The notes below the pieces were generated by a model that worked only from the letters and a program-made list of their open reading frames with translations, was not told where the DNA came from and ran no database searches. Shown one piece after another: positions 46,016 to 53,861 of a stretch of DNA of 64,000 nucleotides. The translations under genes were made by a program, and so were the position numbers. Source of the DNA: an uncultured Oscillospiraceae bacterium (GTDB lineage Bacteria > Bacillota > Clostridia > Oscillospirales > Acutalibacteraceae); contig URGJ01000002.1 of NCBI GenBank assembly GCA_900547445.1, forward strand, positions 109,799 to 173,798, in the 5' to 3' direction. Each line of letters opens with the position of its first letter. Within the stretch, counting starts at the first letter, position 1.

Positions 46016-48361
46016 ATGATAACATCGAAAATCGATCTTTGCAGTAATTGGCAGCTTGCGGTACTTTCACACGGAGAGCATAAGGATTATATTTCTGCGA
46101 AGGAGCTTTTGCGCGACGGTGTGGAGATTATGCCTGCAACAGTACCCGGTACAGTTGAGCTTGATTTAGAAAAAGCAGGCAAGATAAGGGATCTCTTTTT
46201 TGGCCGAAATCCTGATAAGATACGACGTTATACCGAAAGACTTCACTGTTATTATTTTAAAACCTTTACTGCAGACAGGATAAGCAATGCGCCGCGTCTG
46301 GTGTTTGAAGGACTTGATTGTTACGCTGATATATATGTAAACGGCAATCTCGCGGCAAACGTTGATAATATGCTTATAGAACACACTGTAGATATATCAA
46401 ACACCATTCGCTTAGGTGAAAATGAGATATTTGTTCATATTAAACCTACTATTATAGAGGCTCAAAAATATGAATATCCATTTATGGTAACAGCAGGCAA
46501 GTCAGCGTATGAACAACTGTATGTGCGCAAGCCGGCTCATATGTTTGGTTGGGACAGTATGCCGCGTTATTTATCAGCAGGTCTATGGCGACCCGTATCG
46601 CTTCAGTATACTGAGCAAGAGGAAGGTATAGAAGAGTATTATCTTTGTACCGCAAAGGCGGATGGGCAACAGGCCATCTTTGAATTTTTTTATAAAACTA
46701 AATGCGATATTGTGGGTGATGTGCGCATAAGGCTTGAGGGTAAATGTAATGAAAGCGTCTTCAAAGAAGAATTTAAAATCATTTTCCCTTACGGCAGAAG
46801 AAAGTTGGTTTTTAATAACCCTTTATTGTGGTGGCCTAATAATTTTGGTAAACCTTACCGCTATGACTGGAAAATTTCACTTCTTAAAGATGGAGAGGTT
46901 ATAGAAAGTATTAGTTTTAAGCAAGGTATCGCCTCAATAAAACTTGATTATGACCCGATTTTAAATTTGAAAAATAACGAGGGTAAATTCAATTTTGTTG
47001 TCAACGGCCAACCGATTTTCATAAAGGGCATAAATTGGGTGGGCTCATATCCTTTCCATAGCGAGGATGTAAAGCGTATACCGCGCGCTTTAGAGCTTGC
47101 AGAGCAGTTGAATATAAATATGATTCGTTGCTGGGGCGGTAATGTTTATGAAAACGACCTCTTTTACGAATTGTGTGAAGAAAAAGGCATAATGGTCTGG
47201 CAAGATTTCGCTTTTGCTTGCGGTAAGCACCCCATAGATAGTGAATTTTGCGCGCGTGTGCGCGAGGAGGCTACTCAGGTTGTAAAGCGCCTGCGCCACT
47301 TTGCTTGTTTGGCTTTATGGTCGGGAGATAACGAAGGCGATTTCAGATGGAATGTTTGGGAATCAATTTCCATGGACCCCAATATCGGTAATATAACGCG
47401 TACTGTTTTGCCGGAGGTTGTTATGCAGCATGATAGCGCCAGAACCTATCTGCCATCCTCACCCTACCTTAGTCCCGAATATGTAAATCGTAAAGCTGGC
47501 GAAGGTAAAACTTTGCTTGAAGACCATTTCTATTTTTATTGGGGAGATATTTACTATAAGCAGGAGAGGCATAGTCGCTTTGCAAGCGAATGTGGGTCTA
47601 TGTGCCTGCCCTCGCCCGAAAGTATGGAAAAATATATCAGTCCTGATAAGTTGTTTACAGGTACAAAATTTAACGATGAATGGGTAATGCACTGTACACA
47701 GCCTATACCGGAGCTTGAAGAAGGTATATTTAGAACGGAAACAATTCAGAAGCTGATAGAGCTATTGTTTGAGGGCGAAGTAATAAGCCTGTCCGACTAT
47801 GTGATTAAAAGTCAGATTGTATCCACCGAATCGGCTAAATATGCTTTTGAACAGTACCGTTCGCAAAAGTGGGAGAAAACGGGGATGCTTCTGTGGGTGC
47901 TTATGGATATGTGGCCGCAATCTTCTGAGGCGCTGATTGACCATTATTACGATAAAAAGCTATCGTATTACGGTATACAGACCTGCTATAGCAATGTTTG
48001 CCTTATGATGCGGGATAGCTTTGATAAAAATTATCATCCGCTTATCGCCGCGAACGATACGCTTAATGATGTGAATATACGTTACAAGGTAACCGATTGC
48101 TTCACAAAGACAGTTTTGGCGAGCGGCGAAGCAAAAATAGAAGCCAATTCCAATAAACAACTCGCGATTATTCCCGAATCTCAGGAAACCCGATATATTC
48201 TTATTGAATGGAAAGGAGATTGCGAGGGTAAAAACCATTATCTGGACTTCACACGCGGCAAGAAAAATATTAACGTAAAAGATTATTTTGAATTTCTTGA
48301 AAATACAGGGCTTTATCAAGAATGGCTTAATAAAGCAAAGCGTTGGTCGAAGAAATATTAA
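46016..48361 (+). CDS. Glycoside hydrolase family 2, beta-mannosidase type (paralogue B)
   Basis: A 781-residue cytoplasmic GH2, collinear with the gene at 37136. The N-terminal domain has VPGTVELDLEKAGKIRDLFF. The barrel has INMIRCWGGNVYENDLFYELCEEKGIMVWQDF. The acid/base is Glu440 in LWSGDNEGD and the nucleophile Glu525 in FASECGS, where Cys follows the Glu instead of Ile. ATG 46016 has AAGGTGAG 7 bases upstream; an in-frame upstream ATG (45968) would overlap the previous gene and is not needed. It is the last gene of the glycan locus. Confidence 0.9.
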   Translation: MITSKIDLCSNWQLAVLSHGEHKDYISAKELLRDGVEIMPATVPGTVELDLEKAGKIRDLFFGRNPDKIRRYTERLHCYYFKTFTADRISNAPRLVFEGLDCYADIYVNGNLAANVDNMLIEHTVDISNTIRLGENEIFVHIKPTIIEAQKYEYPFMVTAGKSAYEQLYVRKPAHMFGWDSMPRYLSAGLWRPVSLQYTEQEEGIEEYYLCTAKADGQQAIFEFFYKTKCDIVGDVRIRLEGKCNESVFKEEFKIIFPYGRRKLVFNNPLLWWPNNFGKPYRYDWKISLLKDGEVIESISFKQGIASIKLDYDPILNLKNNEGKFNFVVNGQPIFIKGINWVGSYPFHSEDVKRIPRALELAEQLNINMIRCWGGNVYENDLFYELCEEKGIMVWQDFAFACGKHPIDSEFCARVREEATQVVKRLRHFACLALWSGDNEGDFRWNVWESISMDPNIGNITRTVLPEVVMQHDSARTYLPSSPYLSPEYVNRKAGEGKTLLEDHFYFYWGDIYYKQERHSRFASECGSMCLPSPESMEKYISPDKLFTGTKFNDEWVMHCTQPIPELEEGIFRTETIQKLIELLFEGEVISLSDYVIKSQIVSTESAKYAFEQYRSQKWEKTGMLLWVLMDMWPQSSEALIDHYYDKKLSYYGIQTCYSNVCLMMRDSFDKNYHPLIAANDTLNDVNIRYKVTDCFTKTVLASGEAKIEANSNKQLAIIPESQETRYILIEWKGDCEGKNHYLDFTRGKKNINVKDYFEFLENTGLYQEWLNKAKRWSKKY

Positions 48362-48405
48362 AGTCGGCTATATGAAAGTGTAAGCTTAAGCTGTTATAAC
48401 TAATT

Positions 48406-48711
48406 TCATGGCATATCGTCAGACCTGTAAGCGAATATAATATGGTGCAGGATATTGCCGCGGCAAGGGTCGTTTTCGGGTGCGGAGTACCGCCGGTTCA
48501 ATTACCTTGCGATGGGGTGGCAGATAGGTTTACAACGTCAAGGTACTATCTTGAATATTGCCTCAAGGGTAAAAATCCCCTTTGCGATTATCTTATTGAA
48601 AATACCTTTAACGTAGCCGAATCCAATGTCGCCGGAAAGCTGTGAACGAGGGCAATTTGTGATATAACATCAGTTGTGTGGCTTATTAACTACAAGAATA
48701 AAAATATATAA
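48406..48711 (+). pseudogene. Nucleoside hydrolase C-terminal relic
   Basis: A degraded fragment of an inosine/uridine-preferring nucleoside hydrolase (nucleoside N-ribohydrolase). The frame reads VSEYNMVQDIAAARVVFGCGVPPVQLPC, FTTS, YCLKGKNPLCDYLIENT, then ESNVAGKL, stop TGA at 48643-48645, and continues in the same frame as TRAICDITSVVWLINYKN to TAA. The pattern in intact members is GKPWSRVIWDVTAVAWLLN, so the TGA again falls where Trp is expected, and a second Trp has become Cys. Everything upstream of the conserved NMVQD region is missing, and a TAA stop lies in frame at 48397. It is therefore a relic rather than a readthrough gene. Confidence 0.75.
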
Positions 48712-48723
48712 TCTTAAGACAGA

Positions 48724-48859
48724 CCCGTTTACGGGCAGCGAGAACAATAAGGCATAAATAAAACCCCTTGAGGGGTAGCCTGAAAAAGGAATGCAGTCGG
48801 CAAACTTTTTCGGCGCCCCTTTAGGGGTTTCGTATGTAAAACGCCCTTGAAAGGCGTTT
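48724..48859. terminator. Cluster of four GC-rich hairpins between convergent units
   Basis: Four short stems follow one another: CCCG-TTTA-CGGG (48724-48735), ACCCC-TTGA-GGGGT (48763-48776), CCCCT-TT-AGGGG (48816-48827) and AAACGCC / GGCGTTT (48839-48859). They lie between the end of the glycan locus and the - strand amino acid importer. The last one is best placed to end the importer transcript; the earlier ones may end the + strand transcript. Confidence 0.55.
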
Positions 48860-48874
48860 CGGGTTGATAATCTT

Positions 48875-49615
48875 TTAAATAACCTTGCTTAAAAAGTCCT
48901 TTAGCCGCGGACTTTTCGGATTGTTAAATACCTCTTCAGGAGTTCCTTGCTCCATAATTATTCCTTGGTCAATAAACAGCACGCGGTCTGCAACCTCTCT
49001 CGCAAAGCCCATTTCGTGGGTTACAACCGCCATTGTCATACCGTCGTTGGCAAGCGCCTTCATAACGTCCAGCACTTCACCGACCATTTCGGGGTCGAGG
49101 GCGGAGGTAGGCTCGTCAAAAAGCATTACATCGGGCTGCATACAAAGCGCGCGGACTATCGCAACCCTCTGCTTTTGTCCGCCTGAAAGCTGTGAGGGGT
49201 AGGCGTTCGCTCTGTCCTTAAGTCCTACGCGCTCAAGCAGGGAAAGGGCGCGTTCCTCAGCTTCAGCTTTGGTGGCTTTCTTAAGCTTTACAGGAGCGAT
49301 TGTCATATTTTTAAGCACCGTCATATTTGGGAAAAGGTTGAACTGCTGGAAAACCATTCCCATTTTTTGGCGGTGTATATTTATGTTCACCTTTGGGTCG
49401 GTAATATCCGTTCCCTCAAAGTAAATATGTCCGCCTGTCGGCTCTTCAAGGAGATTTAGGGTACGCAGAAAGGTGGATTTTCCCGAGCCCGACGGTCCGA
49501 TTATAACTACAACCTCGCCCTTTTTAATCTCGGTATTAATACCCTTTAAAACCTCAATTTTCCCAAAGGATTTTTGCAGGTTTTCGGTTTTGATAAGCAC
49601 CTCGTTAGTGGTCAC
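48875..49615 (-). CDS. Polar amino acid ABC transporter ATP-binding protein
   Basis: A GlnQ/HisP-type ATPase of about 246 residues, energising uptake by the permease encoded just upstream. Walker A GPSGSGKST, Q-loop VFQQFNLFPNMTV, signature LSGGQKQRVAIVRAL, Walker B VMLFDEPTSALD and the switch His in VVTHEMGFA are all present. The start is GTG 49615 (VTTNEVLIKTENLQKSFG), with AAAGGAGG about 11 bases upstream; a TTG at 49636 would place that site inside the gene. It overlaps the end of the permease gene, which indicates translational coupling. The order binding protein-permease-ATPase on the - strand makes a complete importer. Confidence 0.93.
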   Translation of the reverse strand: MTTNEVLIKTENLQKSFGKIEVLKGINTEIKKGEVVVIIGPSGSGKSTFLRTLNLLEEPTGGHIYFEGTDITDPKVNINIHRQKMGMVFQQFNLFPNMTVLKNMTIAPVKLKKATKAEAEERALSLLERVGLKDRANAYPSQLSGGQKQRVAIVRALCMQPDVMLFDEPTSALDPEMVGEVLDVMKALANDGMTMAVVTHEMGFAREVADRVLFIDQGIIMEQGTPEEVFNNPKSPRLKDFLSKVI

Positions 49616-50360
49616 TGGTACGCAGCCTCCTTTCAAGCTTTCCTACAAGCCATGTTAAAATCATAACTATTATCAGATAAATAGCCGCCACGGTGATAAG
49701 GGGCAGGAAATAGGAATATGTTCGCCCGGCAATCGAATTGCCTGCCTTTGTAAGGTCCACAACGCCGACATAGCCCGCGACCGAGGTTTCCTTTAAAAGT
49801 GCGATAAACTCATTGCAGAGGGTAGGGAGGACGGTTTTGAACATCTGGGGAATAACAATATGTATCATAGTCTGAATGTAGTTTAGACCCAAACTGCGCC
49901 CGGCTTCAAACTGCCCGTTATCCACAGCCATAATCCCGCCGCGGAAGATTTCCGCAACATATGCGCCCGAATTTATACCGAATGCGAAAATGCCTATCGG
50001 CACGCCGTCTCTTACCGAGACAAAAATCAGGAAATATGAAATCATAAGCTGAACTACAACAGGCGTTCCTCTGATAACCGTTAAATAAATTTTGCAAACA
50101 GCGTTTAAAAACGTCAGAATAAAATATCCTATGCTCCTGTGCTGACGCATTTTGTCGCGGTTTTTATCGTATGTAGAGCGCACGGCGGCGACAATTATAC
50201 CGATCGCGATACCTATAAGCAACGCGCCGAAGGTAATCTTTAGTGTGTTTACAAATCCTGTTATCAGCTGTTCATAGCGGTTTCCCTCGATAAAAACAAA
50301 CCTGAATTCATCCGCAAGGGAGTTAAACCATCCCGAAACAACGTTAATTATGCTTGCCAA
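49605..50360 (-). CDS. Polar amino acid ABC transporter permease (HisM/GlnP type)
   Basis: A 251-residue membrane protein with the His/Glu/Gln/Arg permease signature. Helices are recognisable at about 39-58, 88-120 and 218-240. The EAA-type loop reads FEAGRSLGLNYIQTMIHIVIPQ near residue 151-172. It begins at TTG (50360), with GAGAGGAG 8 bases upstream; an ATG lying between them is in a frame that closes at once. The YIVAAV/TVIRGTPVVVQL region is typical of homodimeric amino acid permeases. The gene is followed by its ATPase with overlapping reading frames. Confidence 0.92.
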   Translation of the reverse strand: MASIINVVSGWFNSLADEFRFVFIEGNRYEQLITGFVNTLKITFGALLIGIAIGIIVAAVRSTYDKNRDKMRQHRSIGYFILTFLNAVCKIYLTVIRGTPVVVQLMISYFLIFVSVRDGVPIGIFAFGINSGAYVAEIFRGGIMAVDNGQFEAGRSLGLNYIQTMIHIVIPQMFKTVLPTLCNEFIALLKETSVAGYVGVVDLTKAGNSIAGRTYSYFLPLITVAAIYLIIVMILTWLVGKLERRLRTSDH

Positions 50361-50383
50361 TGCATAAACTCCTCTCTATAATA

Positions 50384-50411
50384 GGCTGACGTGAGTTCAC
50401 TCACGTCAGCC
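50384..50411. other. 12-bp hairpin between binding protein and permease genes
   Basis: GGCTGACGTGAG / CTCACGTCAGCC with loop TTCA is perfect. It lies just downstream (on the - strand) of the terminator at 50413 and lacks a T run. It may stabilise the 5' end of the permease-ATPase mRNA. Confidence 0.6.
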
Positions 50412-50412
50412 T

Positions 50413-50440
50413 AAAAAACAGGGCGGTTGCAAAACCGCCC
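50413..50440 (-). terminator. Terminator/attenuator after the amino acid binding protein gene
   Basis: On the - strand GGGCGGTT / AACCGCCC around a 4-base loop is followed by TG and then six T. It lies 14 bases after the binding protein stop. It would make the binding protein mRNA more abundant than the permease and ATPase parts, as is usual in such importers. Confidence 0.8.
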
Positions 50441-50453
50441 CTAATCATTTTAA

Positions 50454-51224
50454 TTAGTCAGCCTTGATGTATTTGTCAACAACCTTTTTAACTGAACCGT
50501 CTTCAATAAGCTCCTTGAGAGCATTGTTTACCTTTTCCTGAAGCTCGGTGTTTTCCTTGGCAAAGCAGATTGCGTAATCCTCGGTTACATATTCGGTGTC
50601 AAGAATCTTAAGACCCTCGTTTGCGGCAACATATGCCTTAGCAGGCTCGTTATCAATGATAACGCAGTCAACTTTTTCGCCCTTTAATGCCTCAACCGCA
50701 AGCGCGCCGTTCTGATAACCCGTTACATTTTCCTCTCCGTAGCCGCCGTTTTCAGGCTTGTCGGAAGCGTAAATATAACCCGTTGTACCCTGCTGAGCGC
50801 CGATTTTTTTGCCGTTTAAGTCGTCGATTGATTTAATATCGCTGTCTTCCTTAACAATTACAACCTGGACGCCTGTGGCGTAGGAATCGGAGAAATTAAC
50901 CTTTTCCTTTCTTTCGTCGGTAACGGTCATACCAGCCATACCCATATCGTACTTGCCTGACTGAACGCCCGGAATGATGGAGTCGAAATCAACGTCTGCA
51001 ATTTCAAGCTCAAGGTTTAATTTATCGGCGATGAGCTGAGCTACCTCTGCGTCGATACCTACGATTTTATCGCCTTCCTTGTACTCGTAAGGCGGGAACT
51101 CTGCGTTAGTAGCCATAATAAGCTTGCCCTCTTTAGCAGTCATTGACTTACTTCCGCAACCGCAGCAGATAAGAGCGATAGCCAAAGCGGCTAAAACGCT
51201 GATGATTTTTGAAATTTTTTTCAT
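50454..51224 (-). CDS. Amino acid-binding lipoprotein of ABC importer
   Basis: A 256-residue family 3 solute-binding protein (HisJ/GlnH type). The signal peptide ends in a Cys-rich lipobox (ALICCGCGS). The ligand domain begins KLIMATNAEFPPYEYKEGDKIVGIDAEV, the classical amino-acid-binding start, and includes GVQSGKYDMGMAGMTVTDERKEKVNFSDSY. The Arg in DERK and the Asp in VDCVIIDNEPA are the usual alpha-carboxyl and alpha-amino ligands. GGGGAT lies 8 bases before the ATG. A perfect-spacing sigma-A promoter is just upstream, and an ArgR-like operator further up suggests a basic amino acid such as arginine. Confidence 0.92.
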   Translation of the reverse strand: MKKISKIISVLAALAIALICCGCGSKSMTAKEGKLIMATNAEFPPYEYKEGDKIVGIDAEVAQLIADKLNLELEIADVDFDSIIPGVQSGKYDMGMAGMTVTDERKEKVNFSDSYATGVQVVIVKEDSDIKSIDDLNGKKIGAQQGTTGYIYASDKPENGGYGEENVTGYQNGALAVEALKGEKVDCVIIDNEPAKAYVAANEGLKILDTEYVTEDYAICFAKENTELQEKVNNALKELIEDGSVKKVVDKYIKAD

Positions 51225-51264
51225 TGTGAAAATCCCCTTTAAAGTATTTTAAAATCTATTAGGG

Positions 51265-51293
51265 ATTATATCACCGAGAAGCAGACTTGTCAA
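51265..51293 (-). promoter_or_regulatory. Consensus sigma-A promoter of the amino acid importer
   Basis: On the - strand TTGACA (51293-51288), a 17-base spacer and TATAAT (51270-51265) match the consensus exactly. The start point would be near 51258, about 34 bases before the binding protein ATG. Confidence 0.9.
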
Positions 51294-51410
51294 CACTTTT
51301 TTGCATATTTATGATAATTTTTTGAATATTTTTCAATTTTGTGCATATTTAGTGCTGAAAAAAACTGCTTACTTATGCAAAATAAATAATTATGCAAAAC
51401 ATCGGATTTA

Positions 51411-51426
51411 ATGAATAATTATTCAT
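51411..51426. promoter_or_regulatory. ARG-box-like perfect palindrome
   Basis: ATGAATAATTATTCAT is a perfect 16-base palindrome and fits the ArgR/AhrC operator pattern TGAAT-WWWW-ATTCA. It is about 118 bases upstream of the importer's -35. A weaker TTGAA-N5-TTCAA (51322-51336) and several TGCATA/TATGCA half sites lie between. It also abuts the 3' end of the DUF4363 gene. Confidence 0.45.
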
Positions 51427-51797
51427 CAAAAAATACTGTGAACGTTTACTCTGGTATCCTCCTTTACCTGATGAAGGAGCATTTTAAGGGTCTCGATATG
51501 CTCATAGAAGAGTATTTCCTCCTTGGTTTTGCTGTAAAGTAAAAGCGACGAGATCTCAAGCTCAATATCGTCAATTCGGTCGTGATTCATAAAAAACGAG
51601 AGGACTTTTTCTTTTTCGTCCCATAAACTGCTCAGCTCATCGGCATATTTATACGCATCGCCGTCATTGTATGCTTCTTCACAGCGGAGTATTAATTTTT
51701 TTGTTTCGTCGCAGGTTTTTGTGATATACATAAGGCTCGAAACGTATGCCGTGATCACCGCCGCCAGCAGTATTCCCGCCGCTATAAGTCTTTTCAT
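51426..51797 (-). CDS. DUF4363-family protein
   Basis: A 123-residue protein with one N-terminal membrane helix (about 4-25) and a helical extracytoplasmic domain (KTCDETKKLILRCEEAYNDGD, LSSLWDEKEKVLSFFMNHD). The pattern of a signal anchor followed by paired helices fits DUF4363, whose genes usually follow a DUF421 gene, as here. The function is unknown. The ATG overlaps the end of the DUF421 gene by 4 bases, so the two are translationally coupled. GAGGGAT precedes the start. Confidence 0.75.
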   Translation of the reverse strand: MKRLIAAGILLAAVITAYVSSLMYITKTCDETKKLILRCEEAYNDGDAYKYADELSSLWDEKEKVLSFFMNHDRIDDIELEISSLLLYSKTKEEILFYEHIETLKMLLHQVKEDTRVNVHSIF

Positions 51798-52471
51798 TGC
51801 TTATCCCTCATTTTTATAAGGCTGAAATTTCCGTATCTGTCCATAGTCATTAAAAAGACCTGCTTTACCTCAACGTTATTCGCGGCGACCTTTTCTTTAA
51901 TCTTCGCTTCGTCGGTTTCAAGGGCGTAGAGCGATTCTTTTATTATTTTACCGTCGCTGATAACGGGGAGAGGCAGGGCGGCTTTGTCCTTTTTAAGGTC
52001 AATATCGCCCGCCGTCACGGTCTGCTCTGAAGATTTTAAAAGCACGCTTAAATTTCCGTTTACCTCAAGCACGGCGAATGCAACTGTTGAAATATCAAAG
52101 ACGTTTTGTCCGCGCAAAAGCTCTACTAAATCAAGAACCGTCATACGAACCTGACGCATAGCATTTTGGTCGACAACTCCGTTTTTGATTATTACAGCCG
52201 ATTTTCCGTTCATAAGCTTCCTTACCGTCATACTTTTCATTGCAAGCACCGATACGATTATTTCCAAAATCACCAGCATAAATATTGCTACTACGCCGTC
52301 CAATATGGGCTGTGAGGTGTCCTGAAGGGGAATGGCGGCTATTTCCGAGATAAGCAGGGTGACGACAAGCTCATTGGGCTGCATTTCGCCTACCTGCCTT
52401 TTTCCCATAAGTCTTATTCCCAAGGTTACAAAAATATATAGTATAACCGTGCGTGTTATTGTAATAATCAT
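51794..52471 (-). CDS. DUF421 (YetF/YcaP-type) membrane protein
   Basis: A protein of about 225 residues with three N-terminal helices (ILYIFVTLGIRLMGK, LVVTLLISEIAAIPL, VVAIFMLVILEIIVSVLAM) and a cytoplasmic YetF-like domain (about 80-160: VRKLMNGKSAVIIKNGVVDQNAMRQVRMTVLDLVELLRGQN, ISTVAFAVLEVNGNLSVLLK). The motif GKRQVGEMQPNELVVT is a family hallmark. DUF421 proteins occur in sporulation and stress contexts in Firmicutes; the precise role is not settled. ATG 52471 is preferred, with GGTGAT just upstream; an ATG 15 bases earlier is possible. It is transcribed divergently from the LysR gene. Confidence 0.87.
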   Translation of the reverse strand: MIITITRTVILYIFVTLGIRLMGKRQVGEMQPNELVVTLLISEIAAIPLQDTSQPILDGVVAIFMLVILEIIVSVLAMKSMTVRKLMNGKSAVIIKNGVVDQNAMRQVRMTVLDLVELLRGQNVFDISTVAFAVLEVNGNLSVLLKSSEQTVTAGDIDLKKDKAALPLPVISDGKIIKESLYALETDEAKIKEKVAANNVEVKQVFLMTMDRYGNFSLIKMRDKQ

Positions 52472-52531
52472 TATATCACCGCACATATTATTTACGATCT
52501 ATGCGTTTTTTATTTAAAAAAGTTGTTTTTA

Positions 52532-52560
52532 TTGACAAAACGTATCTGCGGTAATACAAT
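52532..52560 (+). promoter_or_regulatory. Sigma-A promoter of the LysR gene
   Basis: TTGACA (52532-52537), a 17-base spacer and TACAAT (52555-52560). It begins in the short divergent gap to the DUF421 gene, where LysR autoregulation would be expected. Confidence 0.8.
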
Positions 52561-52585
52561 TAAAGTAAAAATACAGTGGGGTGAT

Positions 52586-53512
52586 ATGGTGAATATACTG
52601 CATTTAAAATATGCCGTTGAGATAGCTAATACAAAGTCTATAAGCCGTGCGGCGGAAAATCTTTATATGGGACAGCCGAATTTGTCAAGAGCCATTAAAG
52701 AACTCGAGGAAAATCTCAATATTACTATTTTCAACCGTACGTCAAAGGGGATTACAATAACTCCGGAGGGGGAGGAGTTTTTACAGTATGCAAAGAGTAT
52801 AGTCAATCAGGTTGACGAGGTAGAGGAAATGTATAAAAACGGGCGCAAGCCGAAACAGTCCTTTTCGGTATGCGCACCGAGGGCAAGCTACATATCCTAT
52901 GCCTTCGCCGAATTTGCAAAGAGCATTAAAACAGATGTACCCGCCGATATTTTTTATAAAGAAACAAATTCCTCCCGTACAATCAATAACGTAGTAAAAG
53001 GGGAGTACAATCTGGGTATTGTGCGGTTTCAGACCACCTTTGAGCGTTATTTTAAATCTATGTTTGAGGAAAAGCATTTAAACGCCGAGATTATTACCGA
53101 TTTTAAGTATGTTTTGCTTATGTCGAAAAATCATCCTCTTGCCGAAAAGAAAGAAATTTACTGCAAGGATTTAGCGCCTTATATCGAAATAACCCACGCC
53201 GACCCATATGTTCCGTCTCTCCCGCTTATCGACGTTAAAAAGGAAGAGCTTTCAAAGTATGTGAACAAGCATATTTTTGTTTTCGAGCGCGGAAGTCAGT
53301 TTGAGATTTTACAGGAGGTAAACTCCGCGTTTATGTGGGTTTCTCCCGTTCCCGAAGATTTATACGCAAAATACGGGCTTGTTTCAAGAAATTGTATCGA
53401 TAACGAAAAGGTTTATATGGATGTGCTTATTTACAGAAACGGTTATAAGTTTACTGAGCTTGACAGCAACTTTATTACCGCCGTATGCGACGCGAAAAGA
53501 AAATATTTTTAA
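52586..53512 (+). CDS. LysR-family transcriptional regulator
   Basis: A protein of about 308 residues. The N-terminal winged helix-turn-helix (about 1-65) reads LKYAVEIANTKSISRAAENLYMGQPNLSRAIKELEENLNITIFNRTSKGITITPEGEEFL (shown in parts: SISRAAENLYMGQPNLS, FNRTSKGITITPEG). The C-terminal effector domain begins near 88 (KQSFSVCAPRASYISYAFAEF). It should bind an unknown small ligand and control a nearby or remote gene. The start ATG 52586 (or GTG 52589) follows GTGGGGTGAT. A longer reading to 52523 would run through the promoter and is rejected. The divergent DUF421-DUF4363 pair is the natural candidate target. Confidence 0.9.
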   Translation: MVNILHLKYAVEIANTKSISRAAENLYMGQPNLSRAIKELEENLNITIFNRTSKGITITPEGEEFLQYAKSIVNQVDEVEEMYKNGRKPKQSFSVCAPRASYISYAFAEFAKSIKTDVPADIFYKETNSSRTINNVVKGEYNLGIVRFQTTFERYFKSMFEEKHLNAEIITDFKYVLLMSKNHPLAEKKEIYCKDLAPYIEITHADPYVPSLPLIDVKKEELSKYVNKHIFVFERGSQFEILQEVNSAFMWVSPVPEDLYAKYGLVSRNCIDNEKVYMDVLIYRNGYKFTELDSNFITAVCDAKRKYF

Positions 53513-53520
53513 TCAAATTA

Positions 53521-53600
53521 TGATTAATTAACACCAAAACCAAACTTCTTCTAAACCTACCTCTAACCAAAACTCCTCTGAAACCAAACCTATCAATAAT
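53521..53600 (+). terminator. Possible Rho-dependent termination (rut-like) region
   Basis: Directly after the LysR gene comes a stretch that is strongly C-rich and nearly free of G (about 25 C and 2 G in 79 bases: ACACCAAAACCAAAC and similar) with no hairpin. Such unstructured C-over-G RNA with many YC steps is the hallmark of Rho loading sites. No intrinsic terminator is seen for the LysR gene. No gene is seen from 53513 to 53861. Confidence 0.4.
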
Positions 53601-53712
53601 CAGAGCACGTTTAAAACTGCCCTACAAGCCGATATCTATTCTTAAAAATCAGGGAGAATGGACGCTTAAAGACCTGTCGGAAAAGTGTTTACTTTTGTTG
53701 CTGACCGGATAC

Positions 53713-53855
53713 TTTTATAAAAGAAGTGCCGCGGCTACTCGTTTGAGTACCTCGGCATTTAACTTTAAATAGGCAGCAAAAAAGATGCCGCTTAAACGCG
53801 AGAAATATAGCCTTATAAAAGAAGAAGCCCCGATACGCGTCTGCGTACCGAGGCA
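53713..53855 (-). repeat. Two related hairpin units downstream of tRNA-Leu
   Basis: The segments 53715-53757 and 53813-53855 align as imperfect direct repeats: TTATAAAAGAAG, then an arm beginning (T)GCCG or GCCCCG, a core stem TACTC-GTTT-GAGTA or TACGC-GTCT-GCGTA, then CTCGGCA or CGAGGCA. Read on the - strand each is a stem followed by CTTCTTTTATAA, so they look like tandem terminators for the tRNA. The core stems have changed while staying complementary. Confidence 0.55.
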
Positions 53856-53861
53856 CTCGGT

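Noticed and set aside
6777..48361. Bacteroidetes-type polysaccharide locus
   Set aside because: There is no SusC or SusD homologue; uptake genes are ABC importers and the lipoproteins are of Gram-positive type.
41173..48645. Genome-wide reassignment of TGA to Trp
   Set aside because: TGA ends intact genes here (pflB at 60472-60474) and TGG is used normally. The two TGA-for-Trp cases are local lesions at most.
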